Assembly (NCBI RefSeq): GCF_030063365.1
Contig: NZ_JASISY010000003.1
Coordinates: 248,001 to 312,000 of the forward strand
Length of the DNA stretch: 64,000 bases
Source of the DNA: Cryobacterium sp. PH29-G1
GTDB lineage: Bacteria; Actinomycetota; Actinomycetes; Actinomycetales; Microbacteriaceae
Direction of reading: 5' to 3'
The first letter of the stretch is position 1. The number at the start of each line of letters is the position of its first letter. Below, one piece after another: positions 8,643-18,428 of the stretch. The translations under genes were made by a program, and so were the position numbers. The notes beneath the pieces were generated by a model. It saw only the letters and a list, made by a program, of their open reading frames with translations, had not been told where the DNA came from and did no database searches.

Positions 8643-9923
8643 GTGATTGATCCGGTGCTGTTACGCGAAAACCCTGACCTCTTCAAGCGTTCGCAGGAGG
8701 CCCGTGGCGACTCCGTTGAGGCGGTGGATGCCGCGCTCGCCGCCGACGCCGAACGCCGTTCCACGATTACCGCATTCGAAGATCTGCGGGCCGCGCAGAA
8801 CGTCTTCGGCAAGCGCGTGGCCGCGGCGCCCGGCGCAGAGAAGAAGGCTCTCGTTGCCCAAGCGCAGAGCCTCGCCGCCGAGGTGAAGGCTGCCGGAGTC
8901 GTGGCCGGCGAGGCCGACGCCCGCTTCACCGCGATCGTCAAAACCATCGCGAACCCGATCATCGACGGCGTTCCGGCCGGCGACGAGGCCAACTTTGCCA
9001 CCCTGCGCACCCACGGCGACGCCCCGGTGTTCGATTTTGAGCCGCGCGATCACCTGGAGCTGGGCGAACTGCTCGGCGCCATCGACATGGCGCGCGGTGC
9101 CAAGGTTTCCGGAACCCGCTTCTACTTTCTGAAGGGTATCGGCGCCCGCCTCGAGATCGCCCTCATGAACATGGCGCTTGACCGGGCGCTCGAAGCCGGC
9201 TTCGTGCCGCTCATCACCCCCACCCTCGTGCGCCCCGAGATCATGGACGGCACCGGTTTTCTCGGCGAACACAATGACGAGGTCTATTACCTGCCCGCCG
9301 ATGACCTCTACCTCACCGGCACCAGCGAGGTCGCGCTCGCCGGGTATCACAAAGATGAGATCCTCGACTTGTCCGAGGAACCCCTGCGCTACGCCGGCTG
9401 GTCCACCTGCTACCGCCGTGAAGCGGGTTCGGGCGGAAAAGACACCCGCGGCATCATTCGTGTGCACCAGTTCAACAAGCTCGAAATGTTCACCTACGTA
9501 CTGCCCGAAAATGCCGCGGCCGAGCACGACCGTCTCGTCGCCCTGCAGGAGGGCATGTTGCGCTCCCTCGGCCTCAGCTACCGCGTGATCGACGTCGCCG
9601 CCGGTGACCTCGGATCGAGCGCCGCCCGCAAGTTCGACATCGAAGCCTGGGTTCCCACCCAGAATGCCTACCGCGAGCTCACCAGCACGAGCAACTGCAC
9701 CACGTACCAGGCGCGCCGGCTGGACATCCGCTATCGCACCGAATCGGGTAAGACCGCGCCGGTCGCCACCCTCAACGGCACACTCGCGACCACCCGTTGG
9801 CTCGTCGCCATGCTGGAAACTCACCAGCAGGCGGATGGCTCGGTGCGCGTTCCCAACGCGCTCCAGCCGTACCTCGGCGGCCTTGAGGTGCTCACGCCCC
9901 TTCCGGTGCGGGGCGCGAAGTGA
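8643..9923 (+). CDS. serS: Seryl-tRNA synthetase
   Basis: Charges tRNA-Ser with serine. The 426-residue class II enzyme has the N-terminal long antiparallel coiled-coil arm (about residues 30-105, rich in Ala, Glu and Lys), motif 2 ([20 protein letters not shown] near residue 260) and a motif 3-like C-terminal segment ([15 protein letters not shown]). Length is normal. The start is GTG 8643, with a -10-like hexamer 6 nt upstream. It overlaps the following HAD phosphatase by 4 bp. Two tRNA-Ser genes lie downstream within 4 kb. Confidence 0.96.
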   Translation: MIDPVLLRENPDLFKRSQEARGDSVEAVDAALAADAERRSTITAFEDLRAAQNVFGKRVAAAPGAEKKALVAQAQSLAAEVKAAGVVAGEADARFTAIVKTIANPIIDGVPAGDEANFATLRTHGDAPVFDFEPRDHLELGELLGAIDMARGAKVSGTRFYFLKGIGARLEIALMNMALDRALEAGFVPLITPTLVRPEIMDGTGFLGEHNDEVYYLPADDLYLTGTSEVALAGYHKDEILDLSEEPLRYAGWSTCYRREAGSGGKDTRGIIRVHQFNKLEMFTYVLPENAAAEHDRLVALQEGMLRSLGLSYRVIDVAAGDLGSSAARKFDIEAWVPTQNAYRELTSTSNCTTYQARRLDIRYRTESGKTAPVATLNGTLATTRWLVAMLETHQQADGSVRVPNALQPYLGGLEVLTPLPVRGAK

Positions 9924-10777
9924 CCAACGATATGACCGCCGCCCAGACGACCGCTGGCGCGCCATCCGCTGCCGTGACCTCTCAACCGTGGCTCGTTGCC
10001 CTCGATATTGACGGCACCACCATGCACGAAGACGGGTCGATCAGCCAGGCCGTGATCGATGAGGTCACCCGGCTGGCCGCGGCCGGCCACGAGATCATGC
10101 TGGCGACCGGGCGCTCGGCTGCCGCCGCACTGCCGGTGCTCGACCGGCTCGGCATTTCGCCGCGCTATGTGGTCTGCTCCAACGGCGCCATCACCATGCA
10201 CCGAGACGCTTCGGCTCCCATGGGCTACCGGCGCGAATGGGTGGAAACCTTCGACCCGAGCGACGTGCTCGTGTCGATTCGCGCGCACCTCGGCGCCGCC
10301 CGGTTCGCGGTCGAAGACGAGCACGGTTTTTACCGTTACACCGAGCCGATTCCCGATGCCACCATCGGTATGGATAGCGAACGGGTCGATTTCGACGAAC
10401 TGCTCAAGCACCGGGCAACGCGCGTTGTCGTCATCTCGCCCGACCACGACATGGAAGATTTTCTCCGCGTCGTGGAACGCATGGGACTGAATCGGGTGAG
10501 TTACGCGATCGGCTGGACTGCGTGGCTTGATATCGCCCCGGATGGTGTAAACAAGGCGACCGCTCTGGAACGGGTACGCCGCGAGGTCGGGGTTCCCCGT
10601 GACCGGGTCATGGCCGTCGGCGACGGCCGCAATGACATCGACATGCTCGAGTGGGCCGGCGAATTCGGTCGGGGAGTGGTCATGGCCGAGTCGCCCGACG
10701 ACGTGCTGGCGGCGGGCTCCGAGATCACCGGCACCGTAGAACTCGACGGACTCGCCACGGCCTTGCGCACGCTCTAA
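9920..10777 (+). CDS. Cof-type HAD family hydrolase
   Basis: A 285-residue haloacid dehalogenase-superfamily phosphatase. The nucleophile motif ALDIDGTTM is near residue 30, motif II is at LATGRS, and the late motif IV ([14 protein letters not shown], around residue 233) gives the Mg-binding acidic pair. The cap is of the Cof/YbiV C2 type. It starts at GTG 9920, overlapping the serS stop by 4 bp, and is likely co-transcribed; an alternative start is the in-frame Met 12 nt downstream. Members dephosphorylate sugar phosphates or flavin and pyridoxal phosphates. The substrate here is unknown. Confidence 0.9.
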   Translation: MTNDMTAAQTTAGAPSAAVTSQPWLVALDIDGTTMHEDGSISQAVIDEVTRLAAAGHEIMLATGRSAAAALPVLDRLGISPRYVVCSNGAITMHRDASAPMGYRREWVETFDPSDVLVSIRAHLGAARFAVEDEHGFYRYTEPIPDATIGMDSERVDFDELLKHRATRVVVISPDHDMEDFLRVVERMGLNRVSYAIGWTAWLDIAPDGVNKATALERVRREVGVPRDRVMAVGDGRNDIDMLEWAGEFGRGVVMAESPDDVLAAGSEITGTVELDGLATALRTL

Positions 10778-10908
10778 CGGGCATCCAGCCGTCTTTCAGC
10801 TTGCGCTGTCACTCTGCTCTGTCAGCCTGCGTCGTCTGCCATCAGCTAGAATCGGGCCAGTTCGCCCAATTCTTTCCACGCAGCACCTTGCGCGGGAATG
10901 GGCAACCG

Positions 10909-10993
10909 GGAGGGCTGTCCGAGCGGCCGATGGAGCCAGTCTTGAAAACTGGTGGGCAGAAATGTCTCGTGGGTTCGAATCCCACGCCCTCCG
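10909..10993 (+). tRNA. tRNA-Ser (anticodon TGA)
   Basis: The acceptor arms GGAGGGC and GCCCTCC pair fully, the T loop is GTTCGAATC, the anticodon loop reads CTTGAAA with anticodon TGA, and a long variable arm is present, as expected of a class II tRNA-Ser. CCA is not encoded. Confidence 0.95.
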
Positions 10994-11110
10994 CAGCACG
11001 ATCTGCGGTGCAATTCCAACGCAGTACGGCTTCACAGCAAGGAATATGACCGGCGCACAACGAATGTCGCCTCAGGCCGACCCAGTCGGCAACCCGATGA
11101 GAGGACATGA

Positions 11111-12394
11111 ATGAGCGACCAGCTTCGCCCCCGCACCGCCGGTTCCAAGAATCTCAAAACCGTTGCGCGGCATGGCCGACTGAAGAAGTCGAACGCTGCC
11201 GCGACCGTGCTGAAGTTTCTTTCGGCCAGCCTGGCCGTCGTTCTGGTCAGCGGGTTCTCCGTGGGCGCCATCGCCGCCTACGACGTGGCCGTAAGCGTGC
11301 AGCCCAGCGTGCACCTCGCCAATGAGACCGATGGCCCAGTTCCCTCGATCGGTGCCATCGACGGCGGCGTGAACATGCTCGTCGTCGGTAGTGACAGCCG
11401 CGTCGGCCAGGACGCGGTTTTCGGCCCGGAGGATTCCACCGGCGACCTCAACGACGTGACGATGCTGCTCCATATCTCGGAAGACCACAGCAACGCCTCC
11501 GTCATCAGTTTTCCCCGCGACATGTTCGTCTCCATCCCCTCCTGCCCCGACCCCGAGGGCGGTTCGTTCAGCGCGATGAGCAGCCAGAAGATTAATACCA
11601 CCCTCACCTACGGCGGCCTCGCCTGCACCGTGCTGACCGTCGAAAAGCTCACCGGCCTCTCCATCCCGTTCGCGGCCGAGGTTCAGTTCAGCGGTGTCAT
11701 GGCCATGTCCTCCGCCGTCGGTGGCGTGCCCGTGTGTGTGGCGAGCCGCATCGAAGACGAATACACCGGAACCTTCCTTGACCCCGGCGAGCACGTGCTC
11801 GAAGGCTATGAGGCCCTGCAGTTCCTGCGCACCCGCCATGGCGTCGGTGACGGCGGAGACCTCACCCGGATCAACAACCAGCAGCTGTTCATGTCATCGC
11901 TCGTGCGCACGATCAAAAGCGCAGACACCCTGTCGGACCCGACCAAGGTCTATGCCCTCGCGAAGGCGGTCACCGCCAACATGCGCCTGTCCGACAGCCT
12001 CAACAGCGTGACCACGCTCGCCTCGATTGCCATCGCGCTCAAGGACATCGACCTCACCCAGGTTGTGTTCGCGCAAGTGCCAACCGGCACCGTTGAGGGC
12101 GGGCTGAAGGCAATTCAGCCCGCCTTCGACGGCCTGTTTGAGGCGGTTGCCGCCGATGAACCGTTGACCCTGAGCGGAACCACCGGCCGCGGTACCGTGG
12201 AAGACCCGAACGCGCCCGTTGAGGCCGTGCCCGATCCAGCCGCGAGCACCGATCCCGCAGCGACCGACGCCCCGGTGGCATCCGATGCTCCCGTGGCCAC
12301 AGAGGCTCCCGGCGTGGTTCTGTCGGACTCAGTGACCGGGCAAACGGCCGGCGATTACACCTGCACGGCCGGTCGAACACTCAGCAACCAGTAG
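11111..12394 (+). CDS. LCP (LytR-CpsA-Psr) family cell-wall ligase
   Basis: A 427-residue membrane-anchored enzyme that attaches undecaprenyl-linked glycopolymers (teichoic-acid-like polymers or polysaccharides) to peptidoglycan. After a basic cytoplasmic tail, one transmembrane helix spans roughly residues 35-57. The LCP domain follows with MLVVGSDSR, the Arg-containing ISFPRDMFV, and FLRTRHGVGDGGDLTRINNQQ, the conserved phosphate-binding arginines. The C-terminal 80 residues are a low-complexity Ala/Pro/Asp/Val tail ending in a small Cys-containing segment. The start is ATG 11111, behind GAGAGGA. It sits between two tRNA-Ser genes. Confidence 0.9.
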   Translation: MSDQLRPRTAGSKNLKTVARHGRLKKSNAAATVLKFLSASLAVVLVSGFSVGAIAAYDVAVSVQPSVHLANETDGPVPSIGAIDGGVNMLVVGSDSRVGQDAVFGPEDSTGDLNDVTMLLHISEDHSNASVISFPRDMFVSIPSCPDPEGGSFSAMSSQKINTTLTYGGLACTVLTVEKLTGLSIPFAAEVQFSGVMAMSSAVGGVPVCVASRIEDEYTGTFLDPGEHVLEGYEALQFLRTRHGVGDGGDLTRINNQQLFMSSLVRTIKSADTLSDPTKVYALAKAVTANMRLSDSLNSVTTLASIAIALKDIDLTQVVFAQVPTGTVEGGLKAIQPAFDGLFEAVAADEPLTLSGTTGRGTVEDPNAPVEAVPDPAASTDPAATDAPVASDAPVATEAPGVVLSDSVTGQTAGDYTCTAGRTLSNQ

Positions 12395-12496
12395 TCGAGC
12401 GCGGGCATCCGCTTTTCAACCGCAAGTGCCGTGGTCAGAACGGGTGCCCGCTATACGGCTAAGATGGACGAGTGTGTTTGCGCAAGCAGGCAACAA

Positions 12497-12585
12497 GGAG
12501 ACGTCGCATAGTTCGGCTTAGTGCACCACCCTGCTAAGGTGGAGTACCCGCAAGGGTACCGAGGGTTCAAATCCCTCCGTCTCCG
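12497..12585 (+). tRNA. tRNA-Ser (anticodon GCT)
   Basis: Acceptor arms GGAGACG and CGTCTCC pair fully, the anticodon loop contains GCT, the long variable arm includes the stem TACCCGCAAGGGTA, and the T loop is GTTCAAATC. It is 89 nt and class II, without an encoded CCA. Confidence 0.95.
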
Positions 12586-12595
12586 CACATATATA

Positions 12596-12641
12596 TACCC
12601 CCTCGCATCCCTGTTTCTCAGGGATGCGAGGGGGTATTTTT
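12596..12641 (+). terminator. Rho-independent terminator after tRNA-Ser(GCT)
   Basis: A perfect 17-bp stem (arms 12596-12612 and 12620-12636) with a 7-nt loop is followed by TTTTT. It begins 11 nt after the tRNA. Confidence 0.92.
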
Positions 12642-12721
12642 ATGGCGTCCTCCGGCGTGGCCGAGTGCCCGCCGGTACCAGAGCGCCGCTGGACTCCAGA
12701 TAGCGTGAGCGCCTGGCGCGG

Positions 12722-15613
12722 TCAGATCGTGGTGGTGGCCGGTGCCGTCGCGATCAGTCGGGCGGCCAACAGTTCGGCCAAGTGGATGCCGTCCACCTCG
12801 GCAAGCTGACTCGCCTGGGTGCGGCAGGAGAAGCCATCCGCCAGGAGAATCGCCCCCGGTGCTGCCGCGCGGAGGGCGGGCAGCATCGCATTCTCGGCAA
12901 CGGCCACCGACACGTCGAAGTGGCCTTTTTCCATGCCGAAGTTACCGGCCAAGCCACAGCATCCGGCGAGGGGGGTTACGGATGCCCCCAATTCTTCAAG
13001 AAGCCGGGCATCGGGCGAAAAGCCCATCACGGAGTGGTGATGGCAATGCGGCTGAACCACGACGTCGCAGCCGTCGAGCCGCGGCGGTGACCACGTACTG
13101 GCCGGCCCAACGGGGGTTGGAGCGCTCAGCAACTCGGCCAGCGTATAGGTGTTCTGAGCTATTGCCTGCGCTCGAGGGTCGTCGGGAAAGAGCTCGAGCA
13201 GGTCAGAGCGAAGCACGGCGGTACACGAGGGCTCCAACCCGAGAACCGGGATCCCCTCGGCCACGAGCGGATAGAAATCGTCCATCAGCTTTCCGAGGAT
13301 GCGACGCGCACCGGTCAGTTGACCGGTAGTGATCCAGGTGAGCCCGCAGCAGGCTGGCCGTTCCGGAGTCACGACCGAGTAGCCGGCAGCCTCGAGAACC
13401 GCGATGGCGGAGTGGGCAATGGTGGGCGAAAAATTATCGCTGAATGAATCGACCCAGAGCAGCACCTGCTTGTCGCCACGAGGGGCAGGTGAACCCGCTG
13501 GCGACTTCCGTTGGCTCGCGGTGAAGGATGTGGCGGCAAATGCGGGGATGGAGCGGCGACTGTCCATGCCGCCGAGCGTGAGAACCAGTTTCTCGATCCA
13601 TCGCAGCGAAAGAACGGGGTTGATCAGTCGGGACAGGGGGGAGACCAGCCGCGCCCATCGCGGAAGCCAGCCGAGCACGTAGTGCGTGATCGGTCGCAGC
13701 CGGCCCTTGTACGTCTGGTGCAGCATTTCCGTCTTGTACGCCGCCATGTCGACACCGGCCGGGCAATCGGAGGAGCAGGCTTTGCACGAGAGGCACAGGT
13801 CGAGGGCGTCGTGCACTTCCGGTGCGCGCCAGTCGCGATCGACGAGCGTGCCGTTCGCCATCTCTTGCAGCACGCGGGCGCGGCCGCGGGTGGAGTCTTT
13901 CTCATCGTTGGTCGCGATGAATGACGGGCACATGAATCCGCCGGTCGCCGTGTTATCCGCGCGGCATTTGCCGACGCCCACGCAGCGGTGCACGGCCTTG
14001 GTGAAGTCCCCGTCGTCGTGGGTGAAGGCCAAACCGTTCACGCTCAGCAACGGCAATGCCGCGGGGCGCCGCAGGTCGCGATCGAGGGGAGCAGGCTGAA
14101 CAACGACACCGGGGTTGAGCAGATTCTGGGGATCGAAGATGTGCTTGAAGGCGGCGAAGGAAGCGATGGCCTCCCTCGAGTACATCAGGGGCAGAAGCTC
14201 GCTTCGTGCTCGCCCGTCGCCGTGCTCGCCGGACAGCGATCCGCCGTGCCGGGCGACCAGCCGGGCCGCATCCTGCATCATGGAGCGCAGGACGTCGCCA
14301 TCGTGGTCGAGTGGGATGTCCAGGCGGATGTGGATACAGCCGTCGCCGAAGTGACCATAGGGCGCACCTTCGATGCCGTATTCATTGAGCATTGCGTCGA
14401 AATCGCGCAGGTATCCGCCCAGATTCTCCGGCGGCACGGCCGCGTCCTCAAACCCCGGCCAGGTCTGGTTGCCGGCCGCCGTGCGTCCGCCGAGACCGGC
14501 GCCATCCTCTCGGATACGCCACACCGACTTCGCCGCCGCCGCCGATGTGATGACACGCGCCGAGATGGCCGAGGCGTCCCGGGTGAGCTTGTCGGCACGG
14601 TCGAGGGTCTCTCGTCGATCGGACCCGGAGAGCTCGACGAGCAGCCAGCCTGCCCCGGAGGGCAGGTCGGAGACGGCGGCGTCACCACGCATGCGGCGAA
14701 CGACGTCGACGAGTCGAGCATCCAACCCCTCGATGGCTCCCGGGTGGTGCGTCAAAATGGCCGGCACGGCATCCGCTGCCGCGAACATGCTGGGGTAGCC
14801 GAGTACCAACAGAATAGGTTCAACCGGCACGTCAACCAATGTGACCGTCGCCCCGAGCACGACGCCGCAGGTTCCCTCGGTTCCCACCAGCGCTGCGGCC
14901 AGATTGCGCCCCTTTTCGGGCAGGAGATGCTCCAGGGAGTATCCGGAGACCTGACGGCCGAACCGCCCCAACTCCGTGCGGAACAGCTCAAGTTTACCCT
15001 GGGCGAAGTCTTCCAACCCCGGTACGCCGTCCAGACCAGAACCGGCCGTGAAGCGGCGACCCCGCCCGTCGAGTACATCGAGGTCGACCACGTTGTCTGC
15101 CGTGCGTCCGAAGACGAGCGAGTGCGATCCGCAGGCGTTGTTGCCGATCATCCCGCCGATCGTGCAACGCGCCCAGGTGGACGGGTCAGGGCCGAAGCGA
15201 AGGCCGTGCACGGCGGCTTTCTTTTGCAGGGCGCCGAGCACCAAGCCGGGTTCGACCCGGGCCGTCCGGGCCTCAGGGTCGATCTCGATGACCCGATTGA
15301 CCGAGCGGGAGAGGTCCACGACTATGCCCGGACCGATCGAGTTGCCCGCCACTGAGGTGCCGCCGCCGCGCATGGTGAGTGGTGTCGACGTTCTGCGTGA
15401 GACGTCTGCGATAGCGAGAACGTCGTCCGTGTCCAGCGGGAAGACAACGACATCGGGGACCACGCGATAGTTCGATGCATCGGTGGAGTATTCAGCTCGG
15501 CGGCGTCGGTCTGCATCCACCGGCCCCGCGACGTTTTCTCGTAGCAGGGCGACGATTTCGGCGGTGTCACCCGACGTGCGGGCAGTGGGCAATGTGCTCG
15601 GCGAATCAGCCAT
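12722..15613 (-). CDS. YdiJ-type FAD/Fe-S D-2-hydroxyacid (probably D-2-hydroxyglutarate) dehydrogenase
   Basis: A single 963-residue chain fuses three modules. First comes a GlcD-like FAD domain (PLTMRGGGTSVAGNSIGPG, then the IGGMIGNNACGSH loop) with its C-terminal substrate domain. Next is a di-cluster ferredoxin region (CVGVGKC and CLSCKACSSDCPAG). Last are two CCG-type GlpC domains (ACCGLTW and GCCGLAGNFGMEKG). This is the architecture of E. coli YdiJ, which oxidises D-2-hydroxyglutarate to 2-oxoglutarate. The HglS gene in the same cluster makes exactly that substrate, which strengthens the assignment. I prefer ATG 15613; ATG 15622 is also in frame. A GTAGCATGCTAC palindrome lies directly against the start. 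It follows the GntR gene by 41 bp on the same strand. Confidence 0.85.
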   Translation of the reverse strand: MADSPSTLPTARTSGDTAEIVALLRENVAGPVDADRRRRAEYSTDASNYRVVPDVVVFPLDTDDVLAIADVSRRTSTPLTMRGGGTSVAGNSIGPGIVVDLSRSVNRVIEIDPEARTARVEPGLVLGALQKKAAVHGLRFGPDPSTWARCTIGGMIGNNACGSHSLVFGRTADNVVDLDVLDGRGRRFTAGSGLDGVPGLEDFAQGKLELFRTELGRFGRQVSGYSLEHLLPEKGRNLAAALVGTEGTCGVVLGATVTLVDVPVEPILLVLGYPSMFAAADAVPAILTHHPGAIEGLDARLVDVVRRMRGDAAVSDLPSGAGWLLVELSGSDRRETLDRADKLTRDASAISARVITSAAAAKSVWRIREDGAGLGGRTAAGNQTWPGFEDAAVPPENLGGYLRDFDAMLNEYGIEGAPYGHFGDGCIHIRLDIPLDHDGDVLRSMMQDAARLVARHGGSLSGEHGDGRARSELLPLMYSREAIASFAAFKHIFDPQNLLNPGVVVQPAPLDRDLRRPAALPLLSVNGLAFTHDDGDFTKAVHRCVGVGKCRADNTATGGFMCPSFIATNDEKDSTRGRARVLQEMANGTLVDRDWRAPEVHDALDLCLSCKACSSDCPAGVDMAAYKTEMLHQTYKGRLRPITHYVLGWLPRWARLVSPLSRLINPVLSLRWIEKLVLTLGGMDSRRSIPAFAATSFTASQRKSPAGSPAPRGDKQVLLWVDSFSDNFSPTIAHSAIAVLEAAGYSVVTPERPACCGLTWITTGQLTGARRILGKLMDDFYPLVAEGIPVLGLEPSCTAVLRSDLLELFPDDPRAQAIAQNTYTLAELLSAPTPVGPASTWSPPRLDGCDVVVQPHCHHHSVMGFSPDARLLEELGASVTPLAGCCGLAGNFGMEKGHFDVSVAVAENAMLPALRAAAPGAILLADGFSCRTQASQLAEVDGIHLAELLAARLIATAPATTTI

Positions 15614-15614
15614 G

Positions 15615-15628
15615 AGTAGCATGCTACT
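15615..15628. promoter_or_regulatory. Operator palindrome, site 1 (AGTAGCATGCTACT)
   Basis: A perfect 14-bp palindrome between the GntR gene and the YdiJ-type dehydrogenase. It overlaps the ribosome-binding region and one of the two candidate start codons. The core GTAGCATGCTAC is identical to site 2 at 16551. Confidence 0.7.
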
Positions 15629-15654
15629 CCAGGATGAGCTCCGTTCGGAATGGT

Positions 15655-16362
15655 CTATACGCCACGTGCGCGCGAAATAAGAGCTCCAGGCCACGGATCC
15701 GGGACCGCCTCGCCCGAAGTTTTCGCGACCTGCTGCATGAGCAGTACCGCGGTTTCGACGAGGTGGTCGCGCATCAGGCGGGCCGCGGCGTCGGGGTTTC
15801 TCGCGGCGACGGCATCGACGATTGGTTCGTGTTCGTGTTGAATTGCCCGAAGGGTACGTGATTGATCAGCTGTCCACACGCCGTGCGCCTGCGTGACATC
15901 ACGCAGCGATTCGACCATGGCCGAAATGCGGGTATTGCCGGCTGCAGCCATGAGCATGGTGTGCAGTTGCCGGTCACTGCGCTGGAACTGCGCCTCATCA
16001 TTCGTGGCCACGGCCGCCGCGAAATCGAGCAGGCAGGCCCGGAGCGCGGTGACGAGTGCATCGTCTGCATGGGTGGCGGCAAAAGCTGCGGCCGGCACCT
16101 CGAGCAACAGACGAGCCTCGAATACCTCGCGCACGTCGTCGACTTTCAATCCGCGCACGCGCACTCCGTGATTGCGCTCAATTTCGAGCATGCCCGTGTC
16201 TGCGAGGCGTAAGACCGCATCGCGGACCGGTGTGCGGGAAACGTTGAAGCGCTCCGCGAGTTGGTAGATGGAGTGCAGTGATCCGCTGGCGAGCTCGCCG
16301 GAGAGTATCGCTTCACGCAGGGCGAGATGGATGCGGTCAGTCGTGCTGACGCGGGGAGCCAT
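15655..16362 (-). CDS. GntR-family regulator with FCD ligand domain (FadR subfamily), regulator 1
   Basis: A 235-residue regulator with an N-terminal winged helix (HLALREAILSGEL, then IYQLAERFNVSRTPVRDAV at about residues 33-51) and an all-helical FCD domain carrying the usual acidic/His metal-site pattern (QLHTMLMAAAGN; HEPIVDAV; MRDHL). I use the ATG at 16362; an open frame continues upstream but codes for implausible sequence. It is divergent from the ABC importer operon and upstream of the YdiJ-type dehydrogenase. It is the natural candidate for binding the GTAGCATGCTAC palindromes on both sides of it, probably as a repressor relieved by a pathway acid. Confidence 0.9.
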   Translation of the reverse strand: MAPRVSTTDRIHLALREAILSGELASGSLHSIYQLAERFNVSRTPVRDAVLRLADTGMLEIERNHGVRVRGLKVDDVREVFEARLLLEVPAAAFAATHADDALVTALRACLLDFAAAVATNDEAQFQRSDRQLHTMLMAAAGNTRISAMVESLRDVTQAHGVWTADQSRTLRAIQHEHEPIVDAVAARNPDAAARLMRDHLVETAVLLMQQVAKTSGEAVPDPWPGALISRARGV

Positions 16363-16550
16363 CAGTGGCGCCCGGCCGTGATGGGGGAGCGAGTGAGGGT
16401 CATGACCCGATGGTAACGGTTGCACGTGGGGCGTTTGCGGCGTCCCTGCTGAGGGTGCCGTGTCGTGCGCGGGGCTTTGTTTCCGGAACATTTCGGGGAT
16501 CTCGAGAAGATGCGAACGGGGCGAAAATGTGTGTAGGGTAATGACACGCA

Positions 16551-16564
16551 TGTAGCATGCTACA
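16551..16564. promoter_or_regulatory. Operator palindrome, site 2 (TGTAGCATGCTACA)
   Basis: A perfect palindrome that extends to 16 bp with the flanking A and T (16550-16565), 27 bp before the substrate-binding protein start in the divergent regulator/importer region. It shares its 12-bp core with site 1. Confidence 0.75.
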
Positions 16565-16591
16565 TATTCACCACCTCTCAAAGGATACGAC

Positions 16592-17485
16592 GTGAAGCTA
16601 ATGAATACCTCGGGACGCGCAGCGCTTTCAATTGCAGCGGTTGCTCTCATCGGACTTACCGGTTGCTCGGCAACGACGGCTACCGAAGAATCAGACGCCG
16701 TAACGGAGTCCTCCGCCCTGTTCAACGAAGAGGCCGCCGCGCTCGTACCCGCTTCGATCGCCGAGGCCGGTGTGCTGCAGATGGTCACCACGGTGGGGAT
16801 GGCACCGCTGAACTACCCGGACGAAGCCGGGGATCTCCAGGGATTCAATATCGACCTCATGAGCGACCTCGGAGAAGTCCTGGGGCTGGGCATTGAGGTG
16901 CACGGCGCCAGCATGGACCAAATCATTCCCGGAATCCAGTCGGGGCGCTACGACATCACCGCAAGCAACATGGCGATCACGGAGGAGCGTGCGTTAGTCC
17001 TGGACTTCGTTCAGTACTACTTCGCCAACAGCTCCCTTGCGACGCTCAAGGGCAACCCGGATCAGGTCTCGCCTGACGCCCTGTGCGGAATGTCCGTGGG
17101 CGTCTCCAACGGATCGTTCCAGCAGACCGTTGTGATGCCAGAGAAGATGGAAGCGTGCGCCGCGGCCGGATCCGAACCGATCGATGTTCAGTCCTACGCA
17201 GATCAGCAGAAGGCCGTTCTTGCGCTGGACAGCGGACGCCTGCAGGCCGTAGCCGGTGACACCCCCATCCTTCTCTATGCGGCCAGCAAGAACGACCGCA
17301 TTGAGGTCGGCGAGAAGCTCACGAACGGATCCATCCTGGGAATCGGCATGAACGAGGGTTCGGAATTGGTCGAACCGATTGCTGCCGCCATGGAGTACCT
17401 CATCAGCTCGGGTGCCTACGAGAAGACGCTGGACCGTTACGGCCTCTCCGATCTGGCCATTGAGACCGCAGAAATTAAGAAGTAA
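16592..17485 (+). CDS. Polar amino-acid ABC transporter, substrate-binding lipoprotein
   Basis: A 297-residue SBP_bac_3-type binding protein. It has a lipoprotein signal peptide with lipobox LTGC (Cys about residue 25). The mature domain shows VTTVGMAPLNYPDEAGDLQGFNIDL, then GRYDITASNMAITEER, typical of glutamine/histidine/lysine-type binding proteins, and a disulfide-capable Cys pair later (DALCGMS and MEACAAAG). The start is GTG 16592, behind AAAGGA at good spacing. It heads an operon of binding protein, permease, ATPase and oxidase under the operator at 16551. The ligand is inferred to be the substrate of the oxidase (pipecolate, lysine or an N-alkyl amino acid). Confidence 0.9.
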   Translation: MKLMNTSGRAALSIAAVALIGLTGCSATTATEESDAVTESSALFNEEAAALVPASIAEAGVLQMVTTVGMAPLNYPDEAGDLQGFNIDLMSDLGEVLGLGIEVHGASMDQIIPGIQSGRYDITASNMAITEERALVLDFVQYYFANSSLATLKGNPDQVSPDALCGMSVGVSNGSFQQTVVMPEKMEACAAAGSEPIDVQSYADQQKAVLALDSGRLQAVAGDTPILLYAASKNDRIEVGEKLTNGSILGIGMNEGSELVEPIAAAMEYLISSGAYEKTLDRYGLSDLAIETAEIKK

Positions 17486-17510
17486 CCAAAAAGGATCGGA
17501 GGAGTCGACG

Positions 17511-18428
17511 ATGACCTCAGTACTAGATCGGACTCAACTACCGTTGGCTCCTCACGTGGTCGCCCGCAAGAACTATCGGCGTACGGTGCTCTCTATCGTC
17601 GTTCTTTTGGCGGCGATCGCTTTACTCGTGTCGGTGTTCGGCAACGAGCGGTTCGGGTGGCCCGTGATCGCGGCCTATCTGTTCCATCCGTCGATCATCG
17701 CCGGCATCGGCCATACCTTGCTCTTGACCGTCGTGTGCATGGTGATCGGAACCTTCCTCGGCGGGGTGCTGGCACTCATGCGGCTCTCGCAGAGTCCTCC
17801 CCTGCAGTGGATGGCCACTGTCTACATCTGGTTTTTCCGCGGCGTCCCGCTGCTCGTGTTGCTATTGTTCTGGTTCAACCTGGCCGCGCTGTTCCCGAAT
17901 CTGGACATTGGGATCCCCGGCATGGAGCCGTGGATCACCCTCAACGCCAACGAAATCATCAGCCCGTTCATGGCCGCTGTTCTTGCGCTCTCCCTCCACG
18001 AATCCGCCTACATGGCCGAGATCATCCGCTCGGGACTGTCTGCGGTCGATCGCGGCCAGCGGGAAGCCGCGCAGGCACTGGGCATGAAGCCGTCCAAGGT
18101 CGACGTGCGCATCATTATTCCGCAGGGAATGCGCATCATCGTGCCGCCGACGGCCAACCAGGTGATCACCATGCTGAAAAGCACCTCGCTGGTCAGCGTC
18201 ATCGCCCTCAGCGACCTGCTGTATTCGTCGCAGATCATCTACTCGAGCAACTACCAGGTGATTCCGCTGCTCGTCGTTGCGACCATCTGGTACCTGTTCA
18301 TGGTGTCGCTGCTGACCATCGCGCAATCGCGGGTTGAAAAAATCTTCAACCGTGGCTACGCCGCACGGTCGAAAGTTACCAAGCGTCGTGCAGCAACCGA
18401 AGTGACAGAGGAGCCCAATCTTGTCTGA
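17511..18428 (+). CDS. Amino-acid ABC transporter permease
   Basis: A 305-residue inner-membrane protein of the HisM/GlnP type, with about five or six transmembrane segments. The first is at residues 24-44 after a hydrophilic N-terminus. The cytoplasmic EAA loop that contacts the ATPase is seen as [20 protein letters not shown] followed by LGM. The start is ATG 17511, behind GGAGGAG. The gene is 25 bp after the binding protein and overlaps the ATPase gene by 8 bp. Having only one permease gene implies a homodimer. Confidence 0.92.
   Translation: MTSVLDRTQLPLAPHVVARKNYRRTVLSIVVLLAAIALLVSVFGNERFGWPVIAAYLFHPSIIAGIGHTLLLTVVCMVIGTFLGGVLALMRLSQSPPLQWMATVYIWFFRGVPLLVLLLFWFNLAALFPNLDIGIPGMEPWITLNANEIISPFMAAVLALSLHESAYMAEIIRSGLSAVDRGQREAAQALGMKPSKVDVRIIIPQGMRIIVPPTANQVITMLKSTSLVSVIALSDLLYSSQIIYSSNYQVIPLLVVATIWYLFMVSLLTIAQSRVEKIFNRGYAARSKVTKRRAATEVTEEPNLV

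Noticed and set aside
8661..9965. A 434-codon open frame on the minus strand
   Set aside because: Antisense to serS and without any family feature.
10842..11108. Open frame on the minus strand containing GVGFEPT
   Set aside because: It is the antisense translation of tRNA-Ser(TGA).
13988..15355. A 455-codon open frame on the plus strand
   Set aside because: Antisense to the YdiJ-type dehydrogenase, with no recognisable domain.
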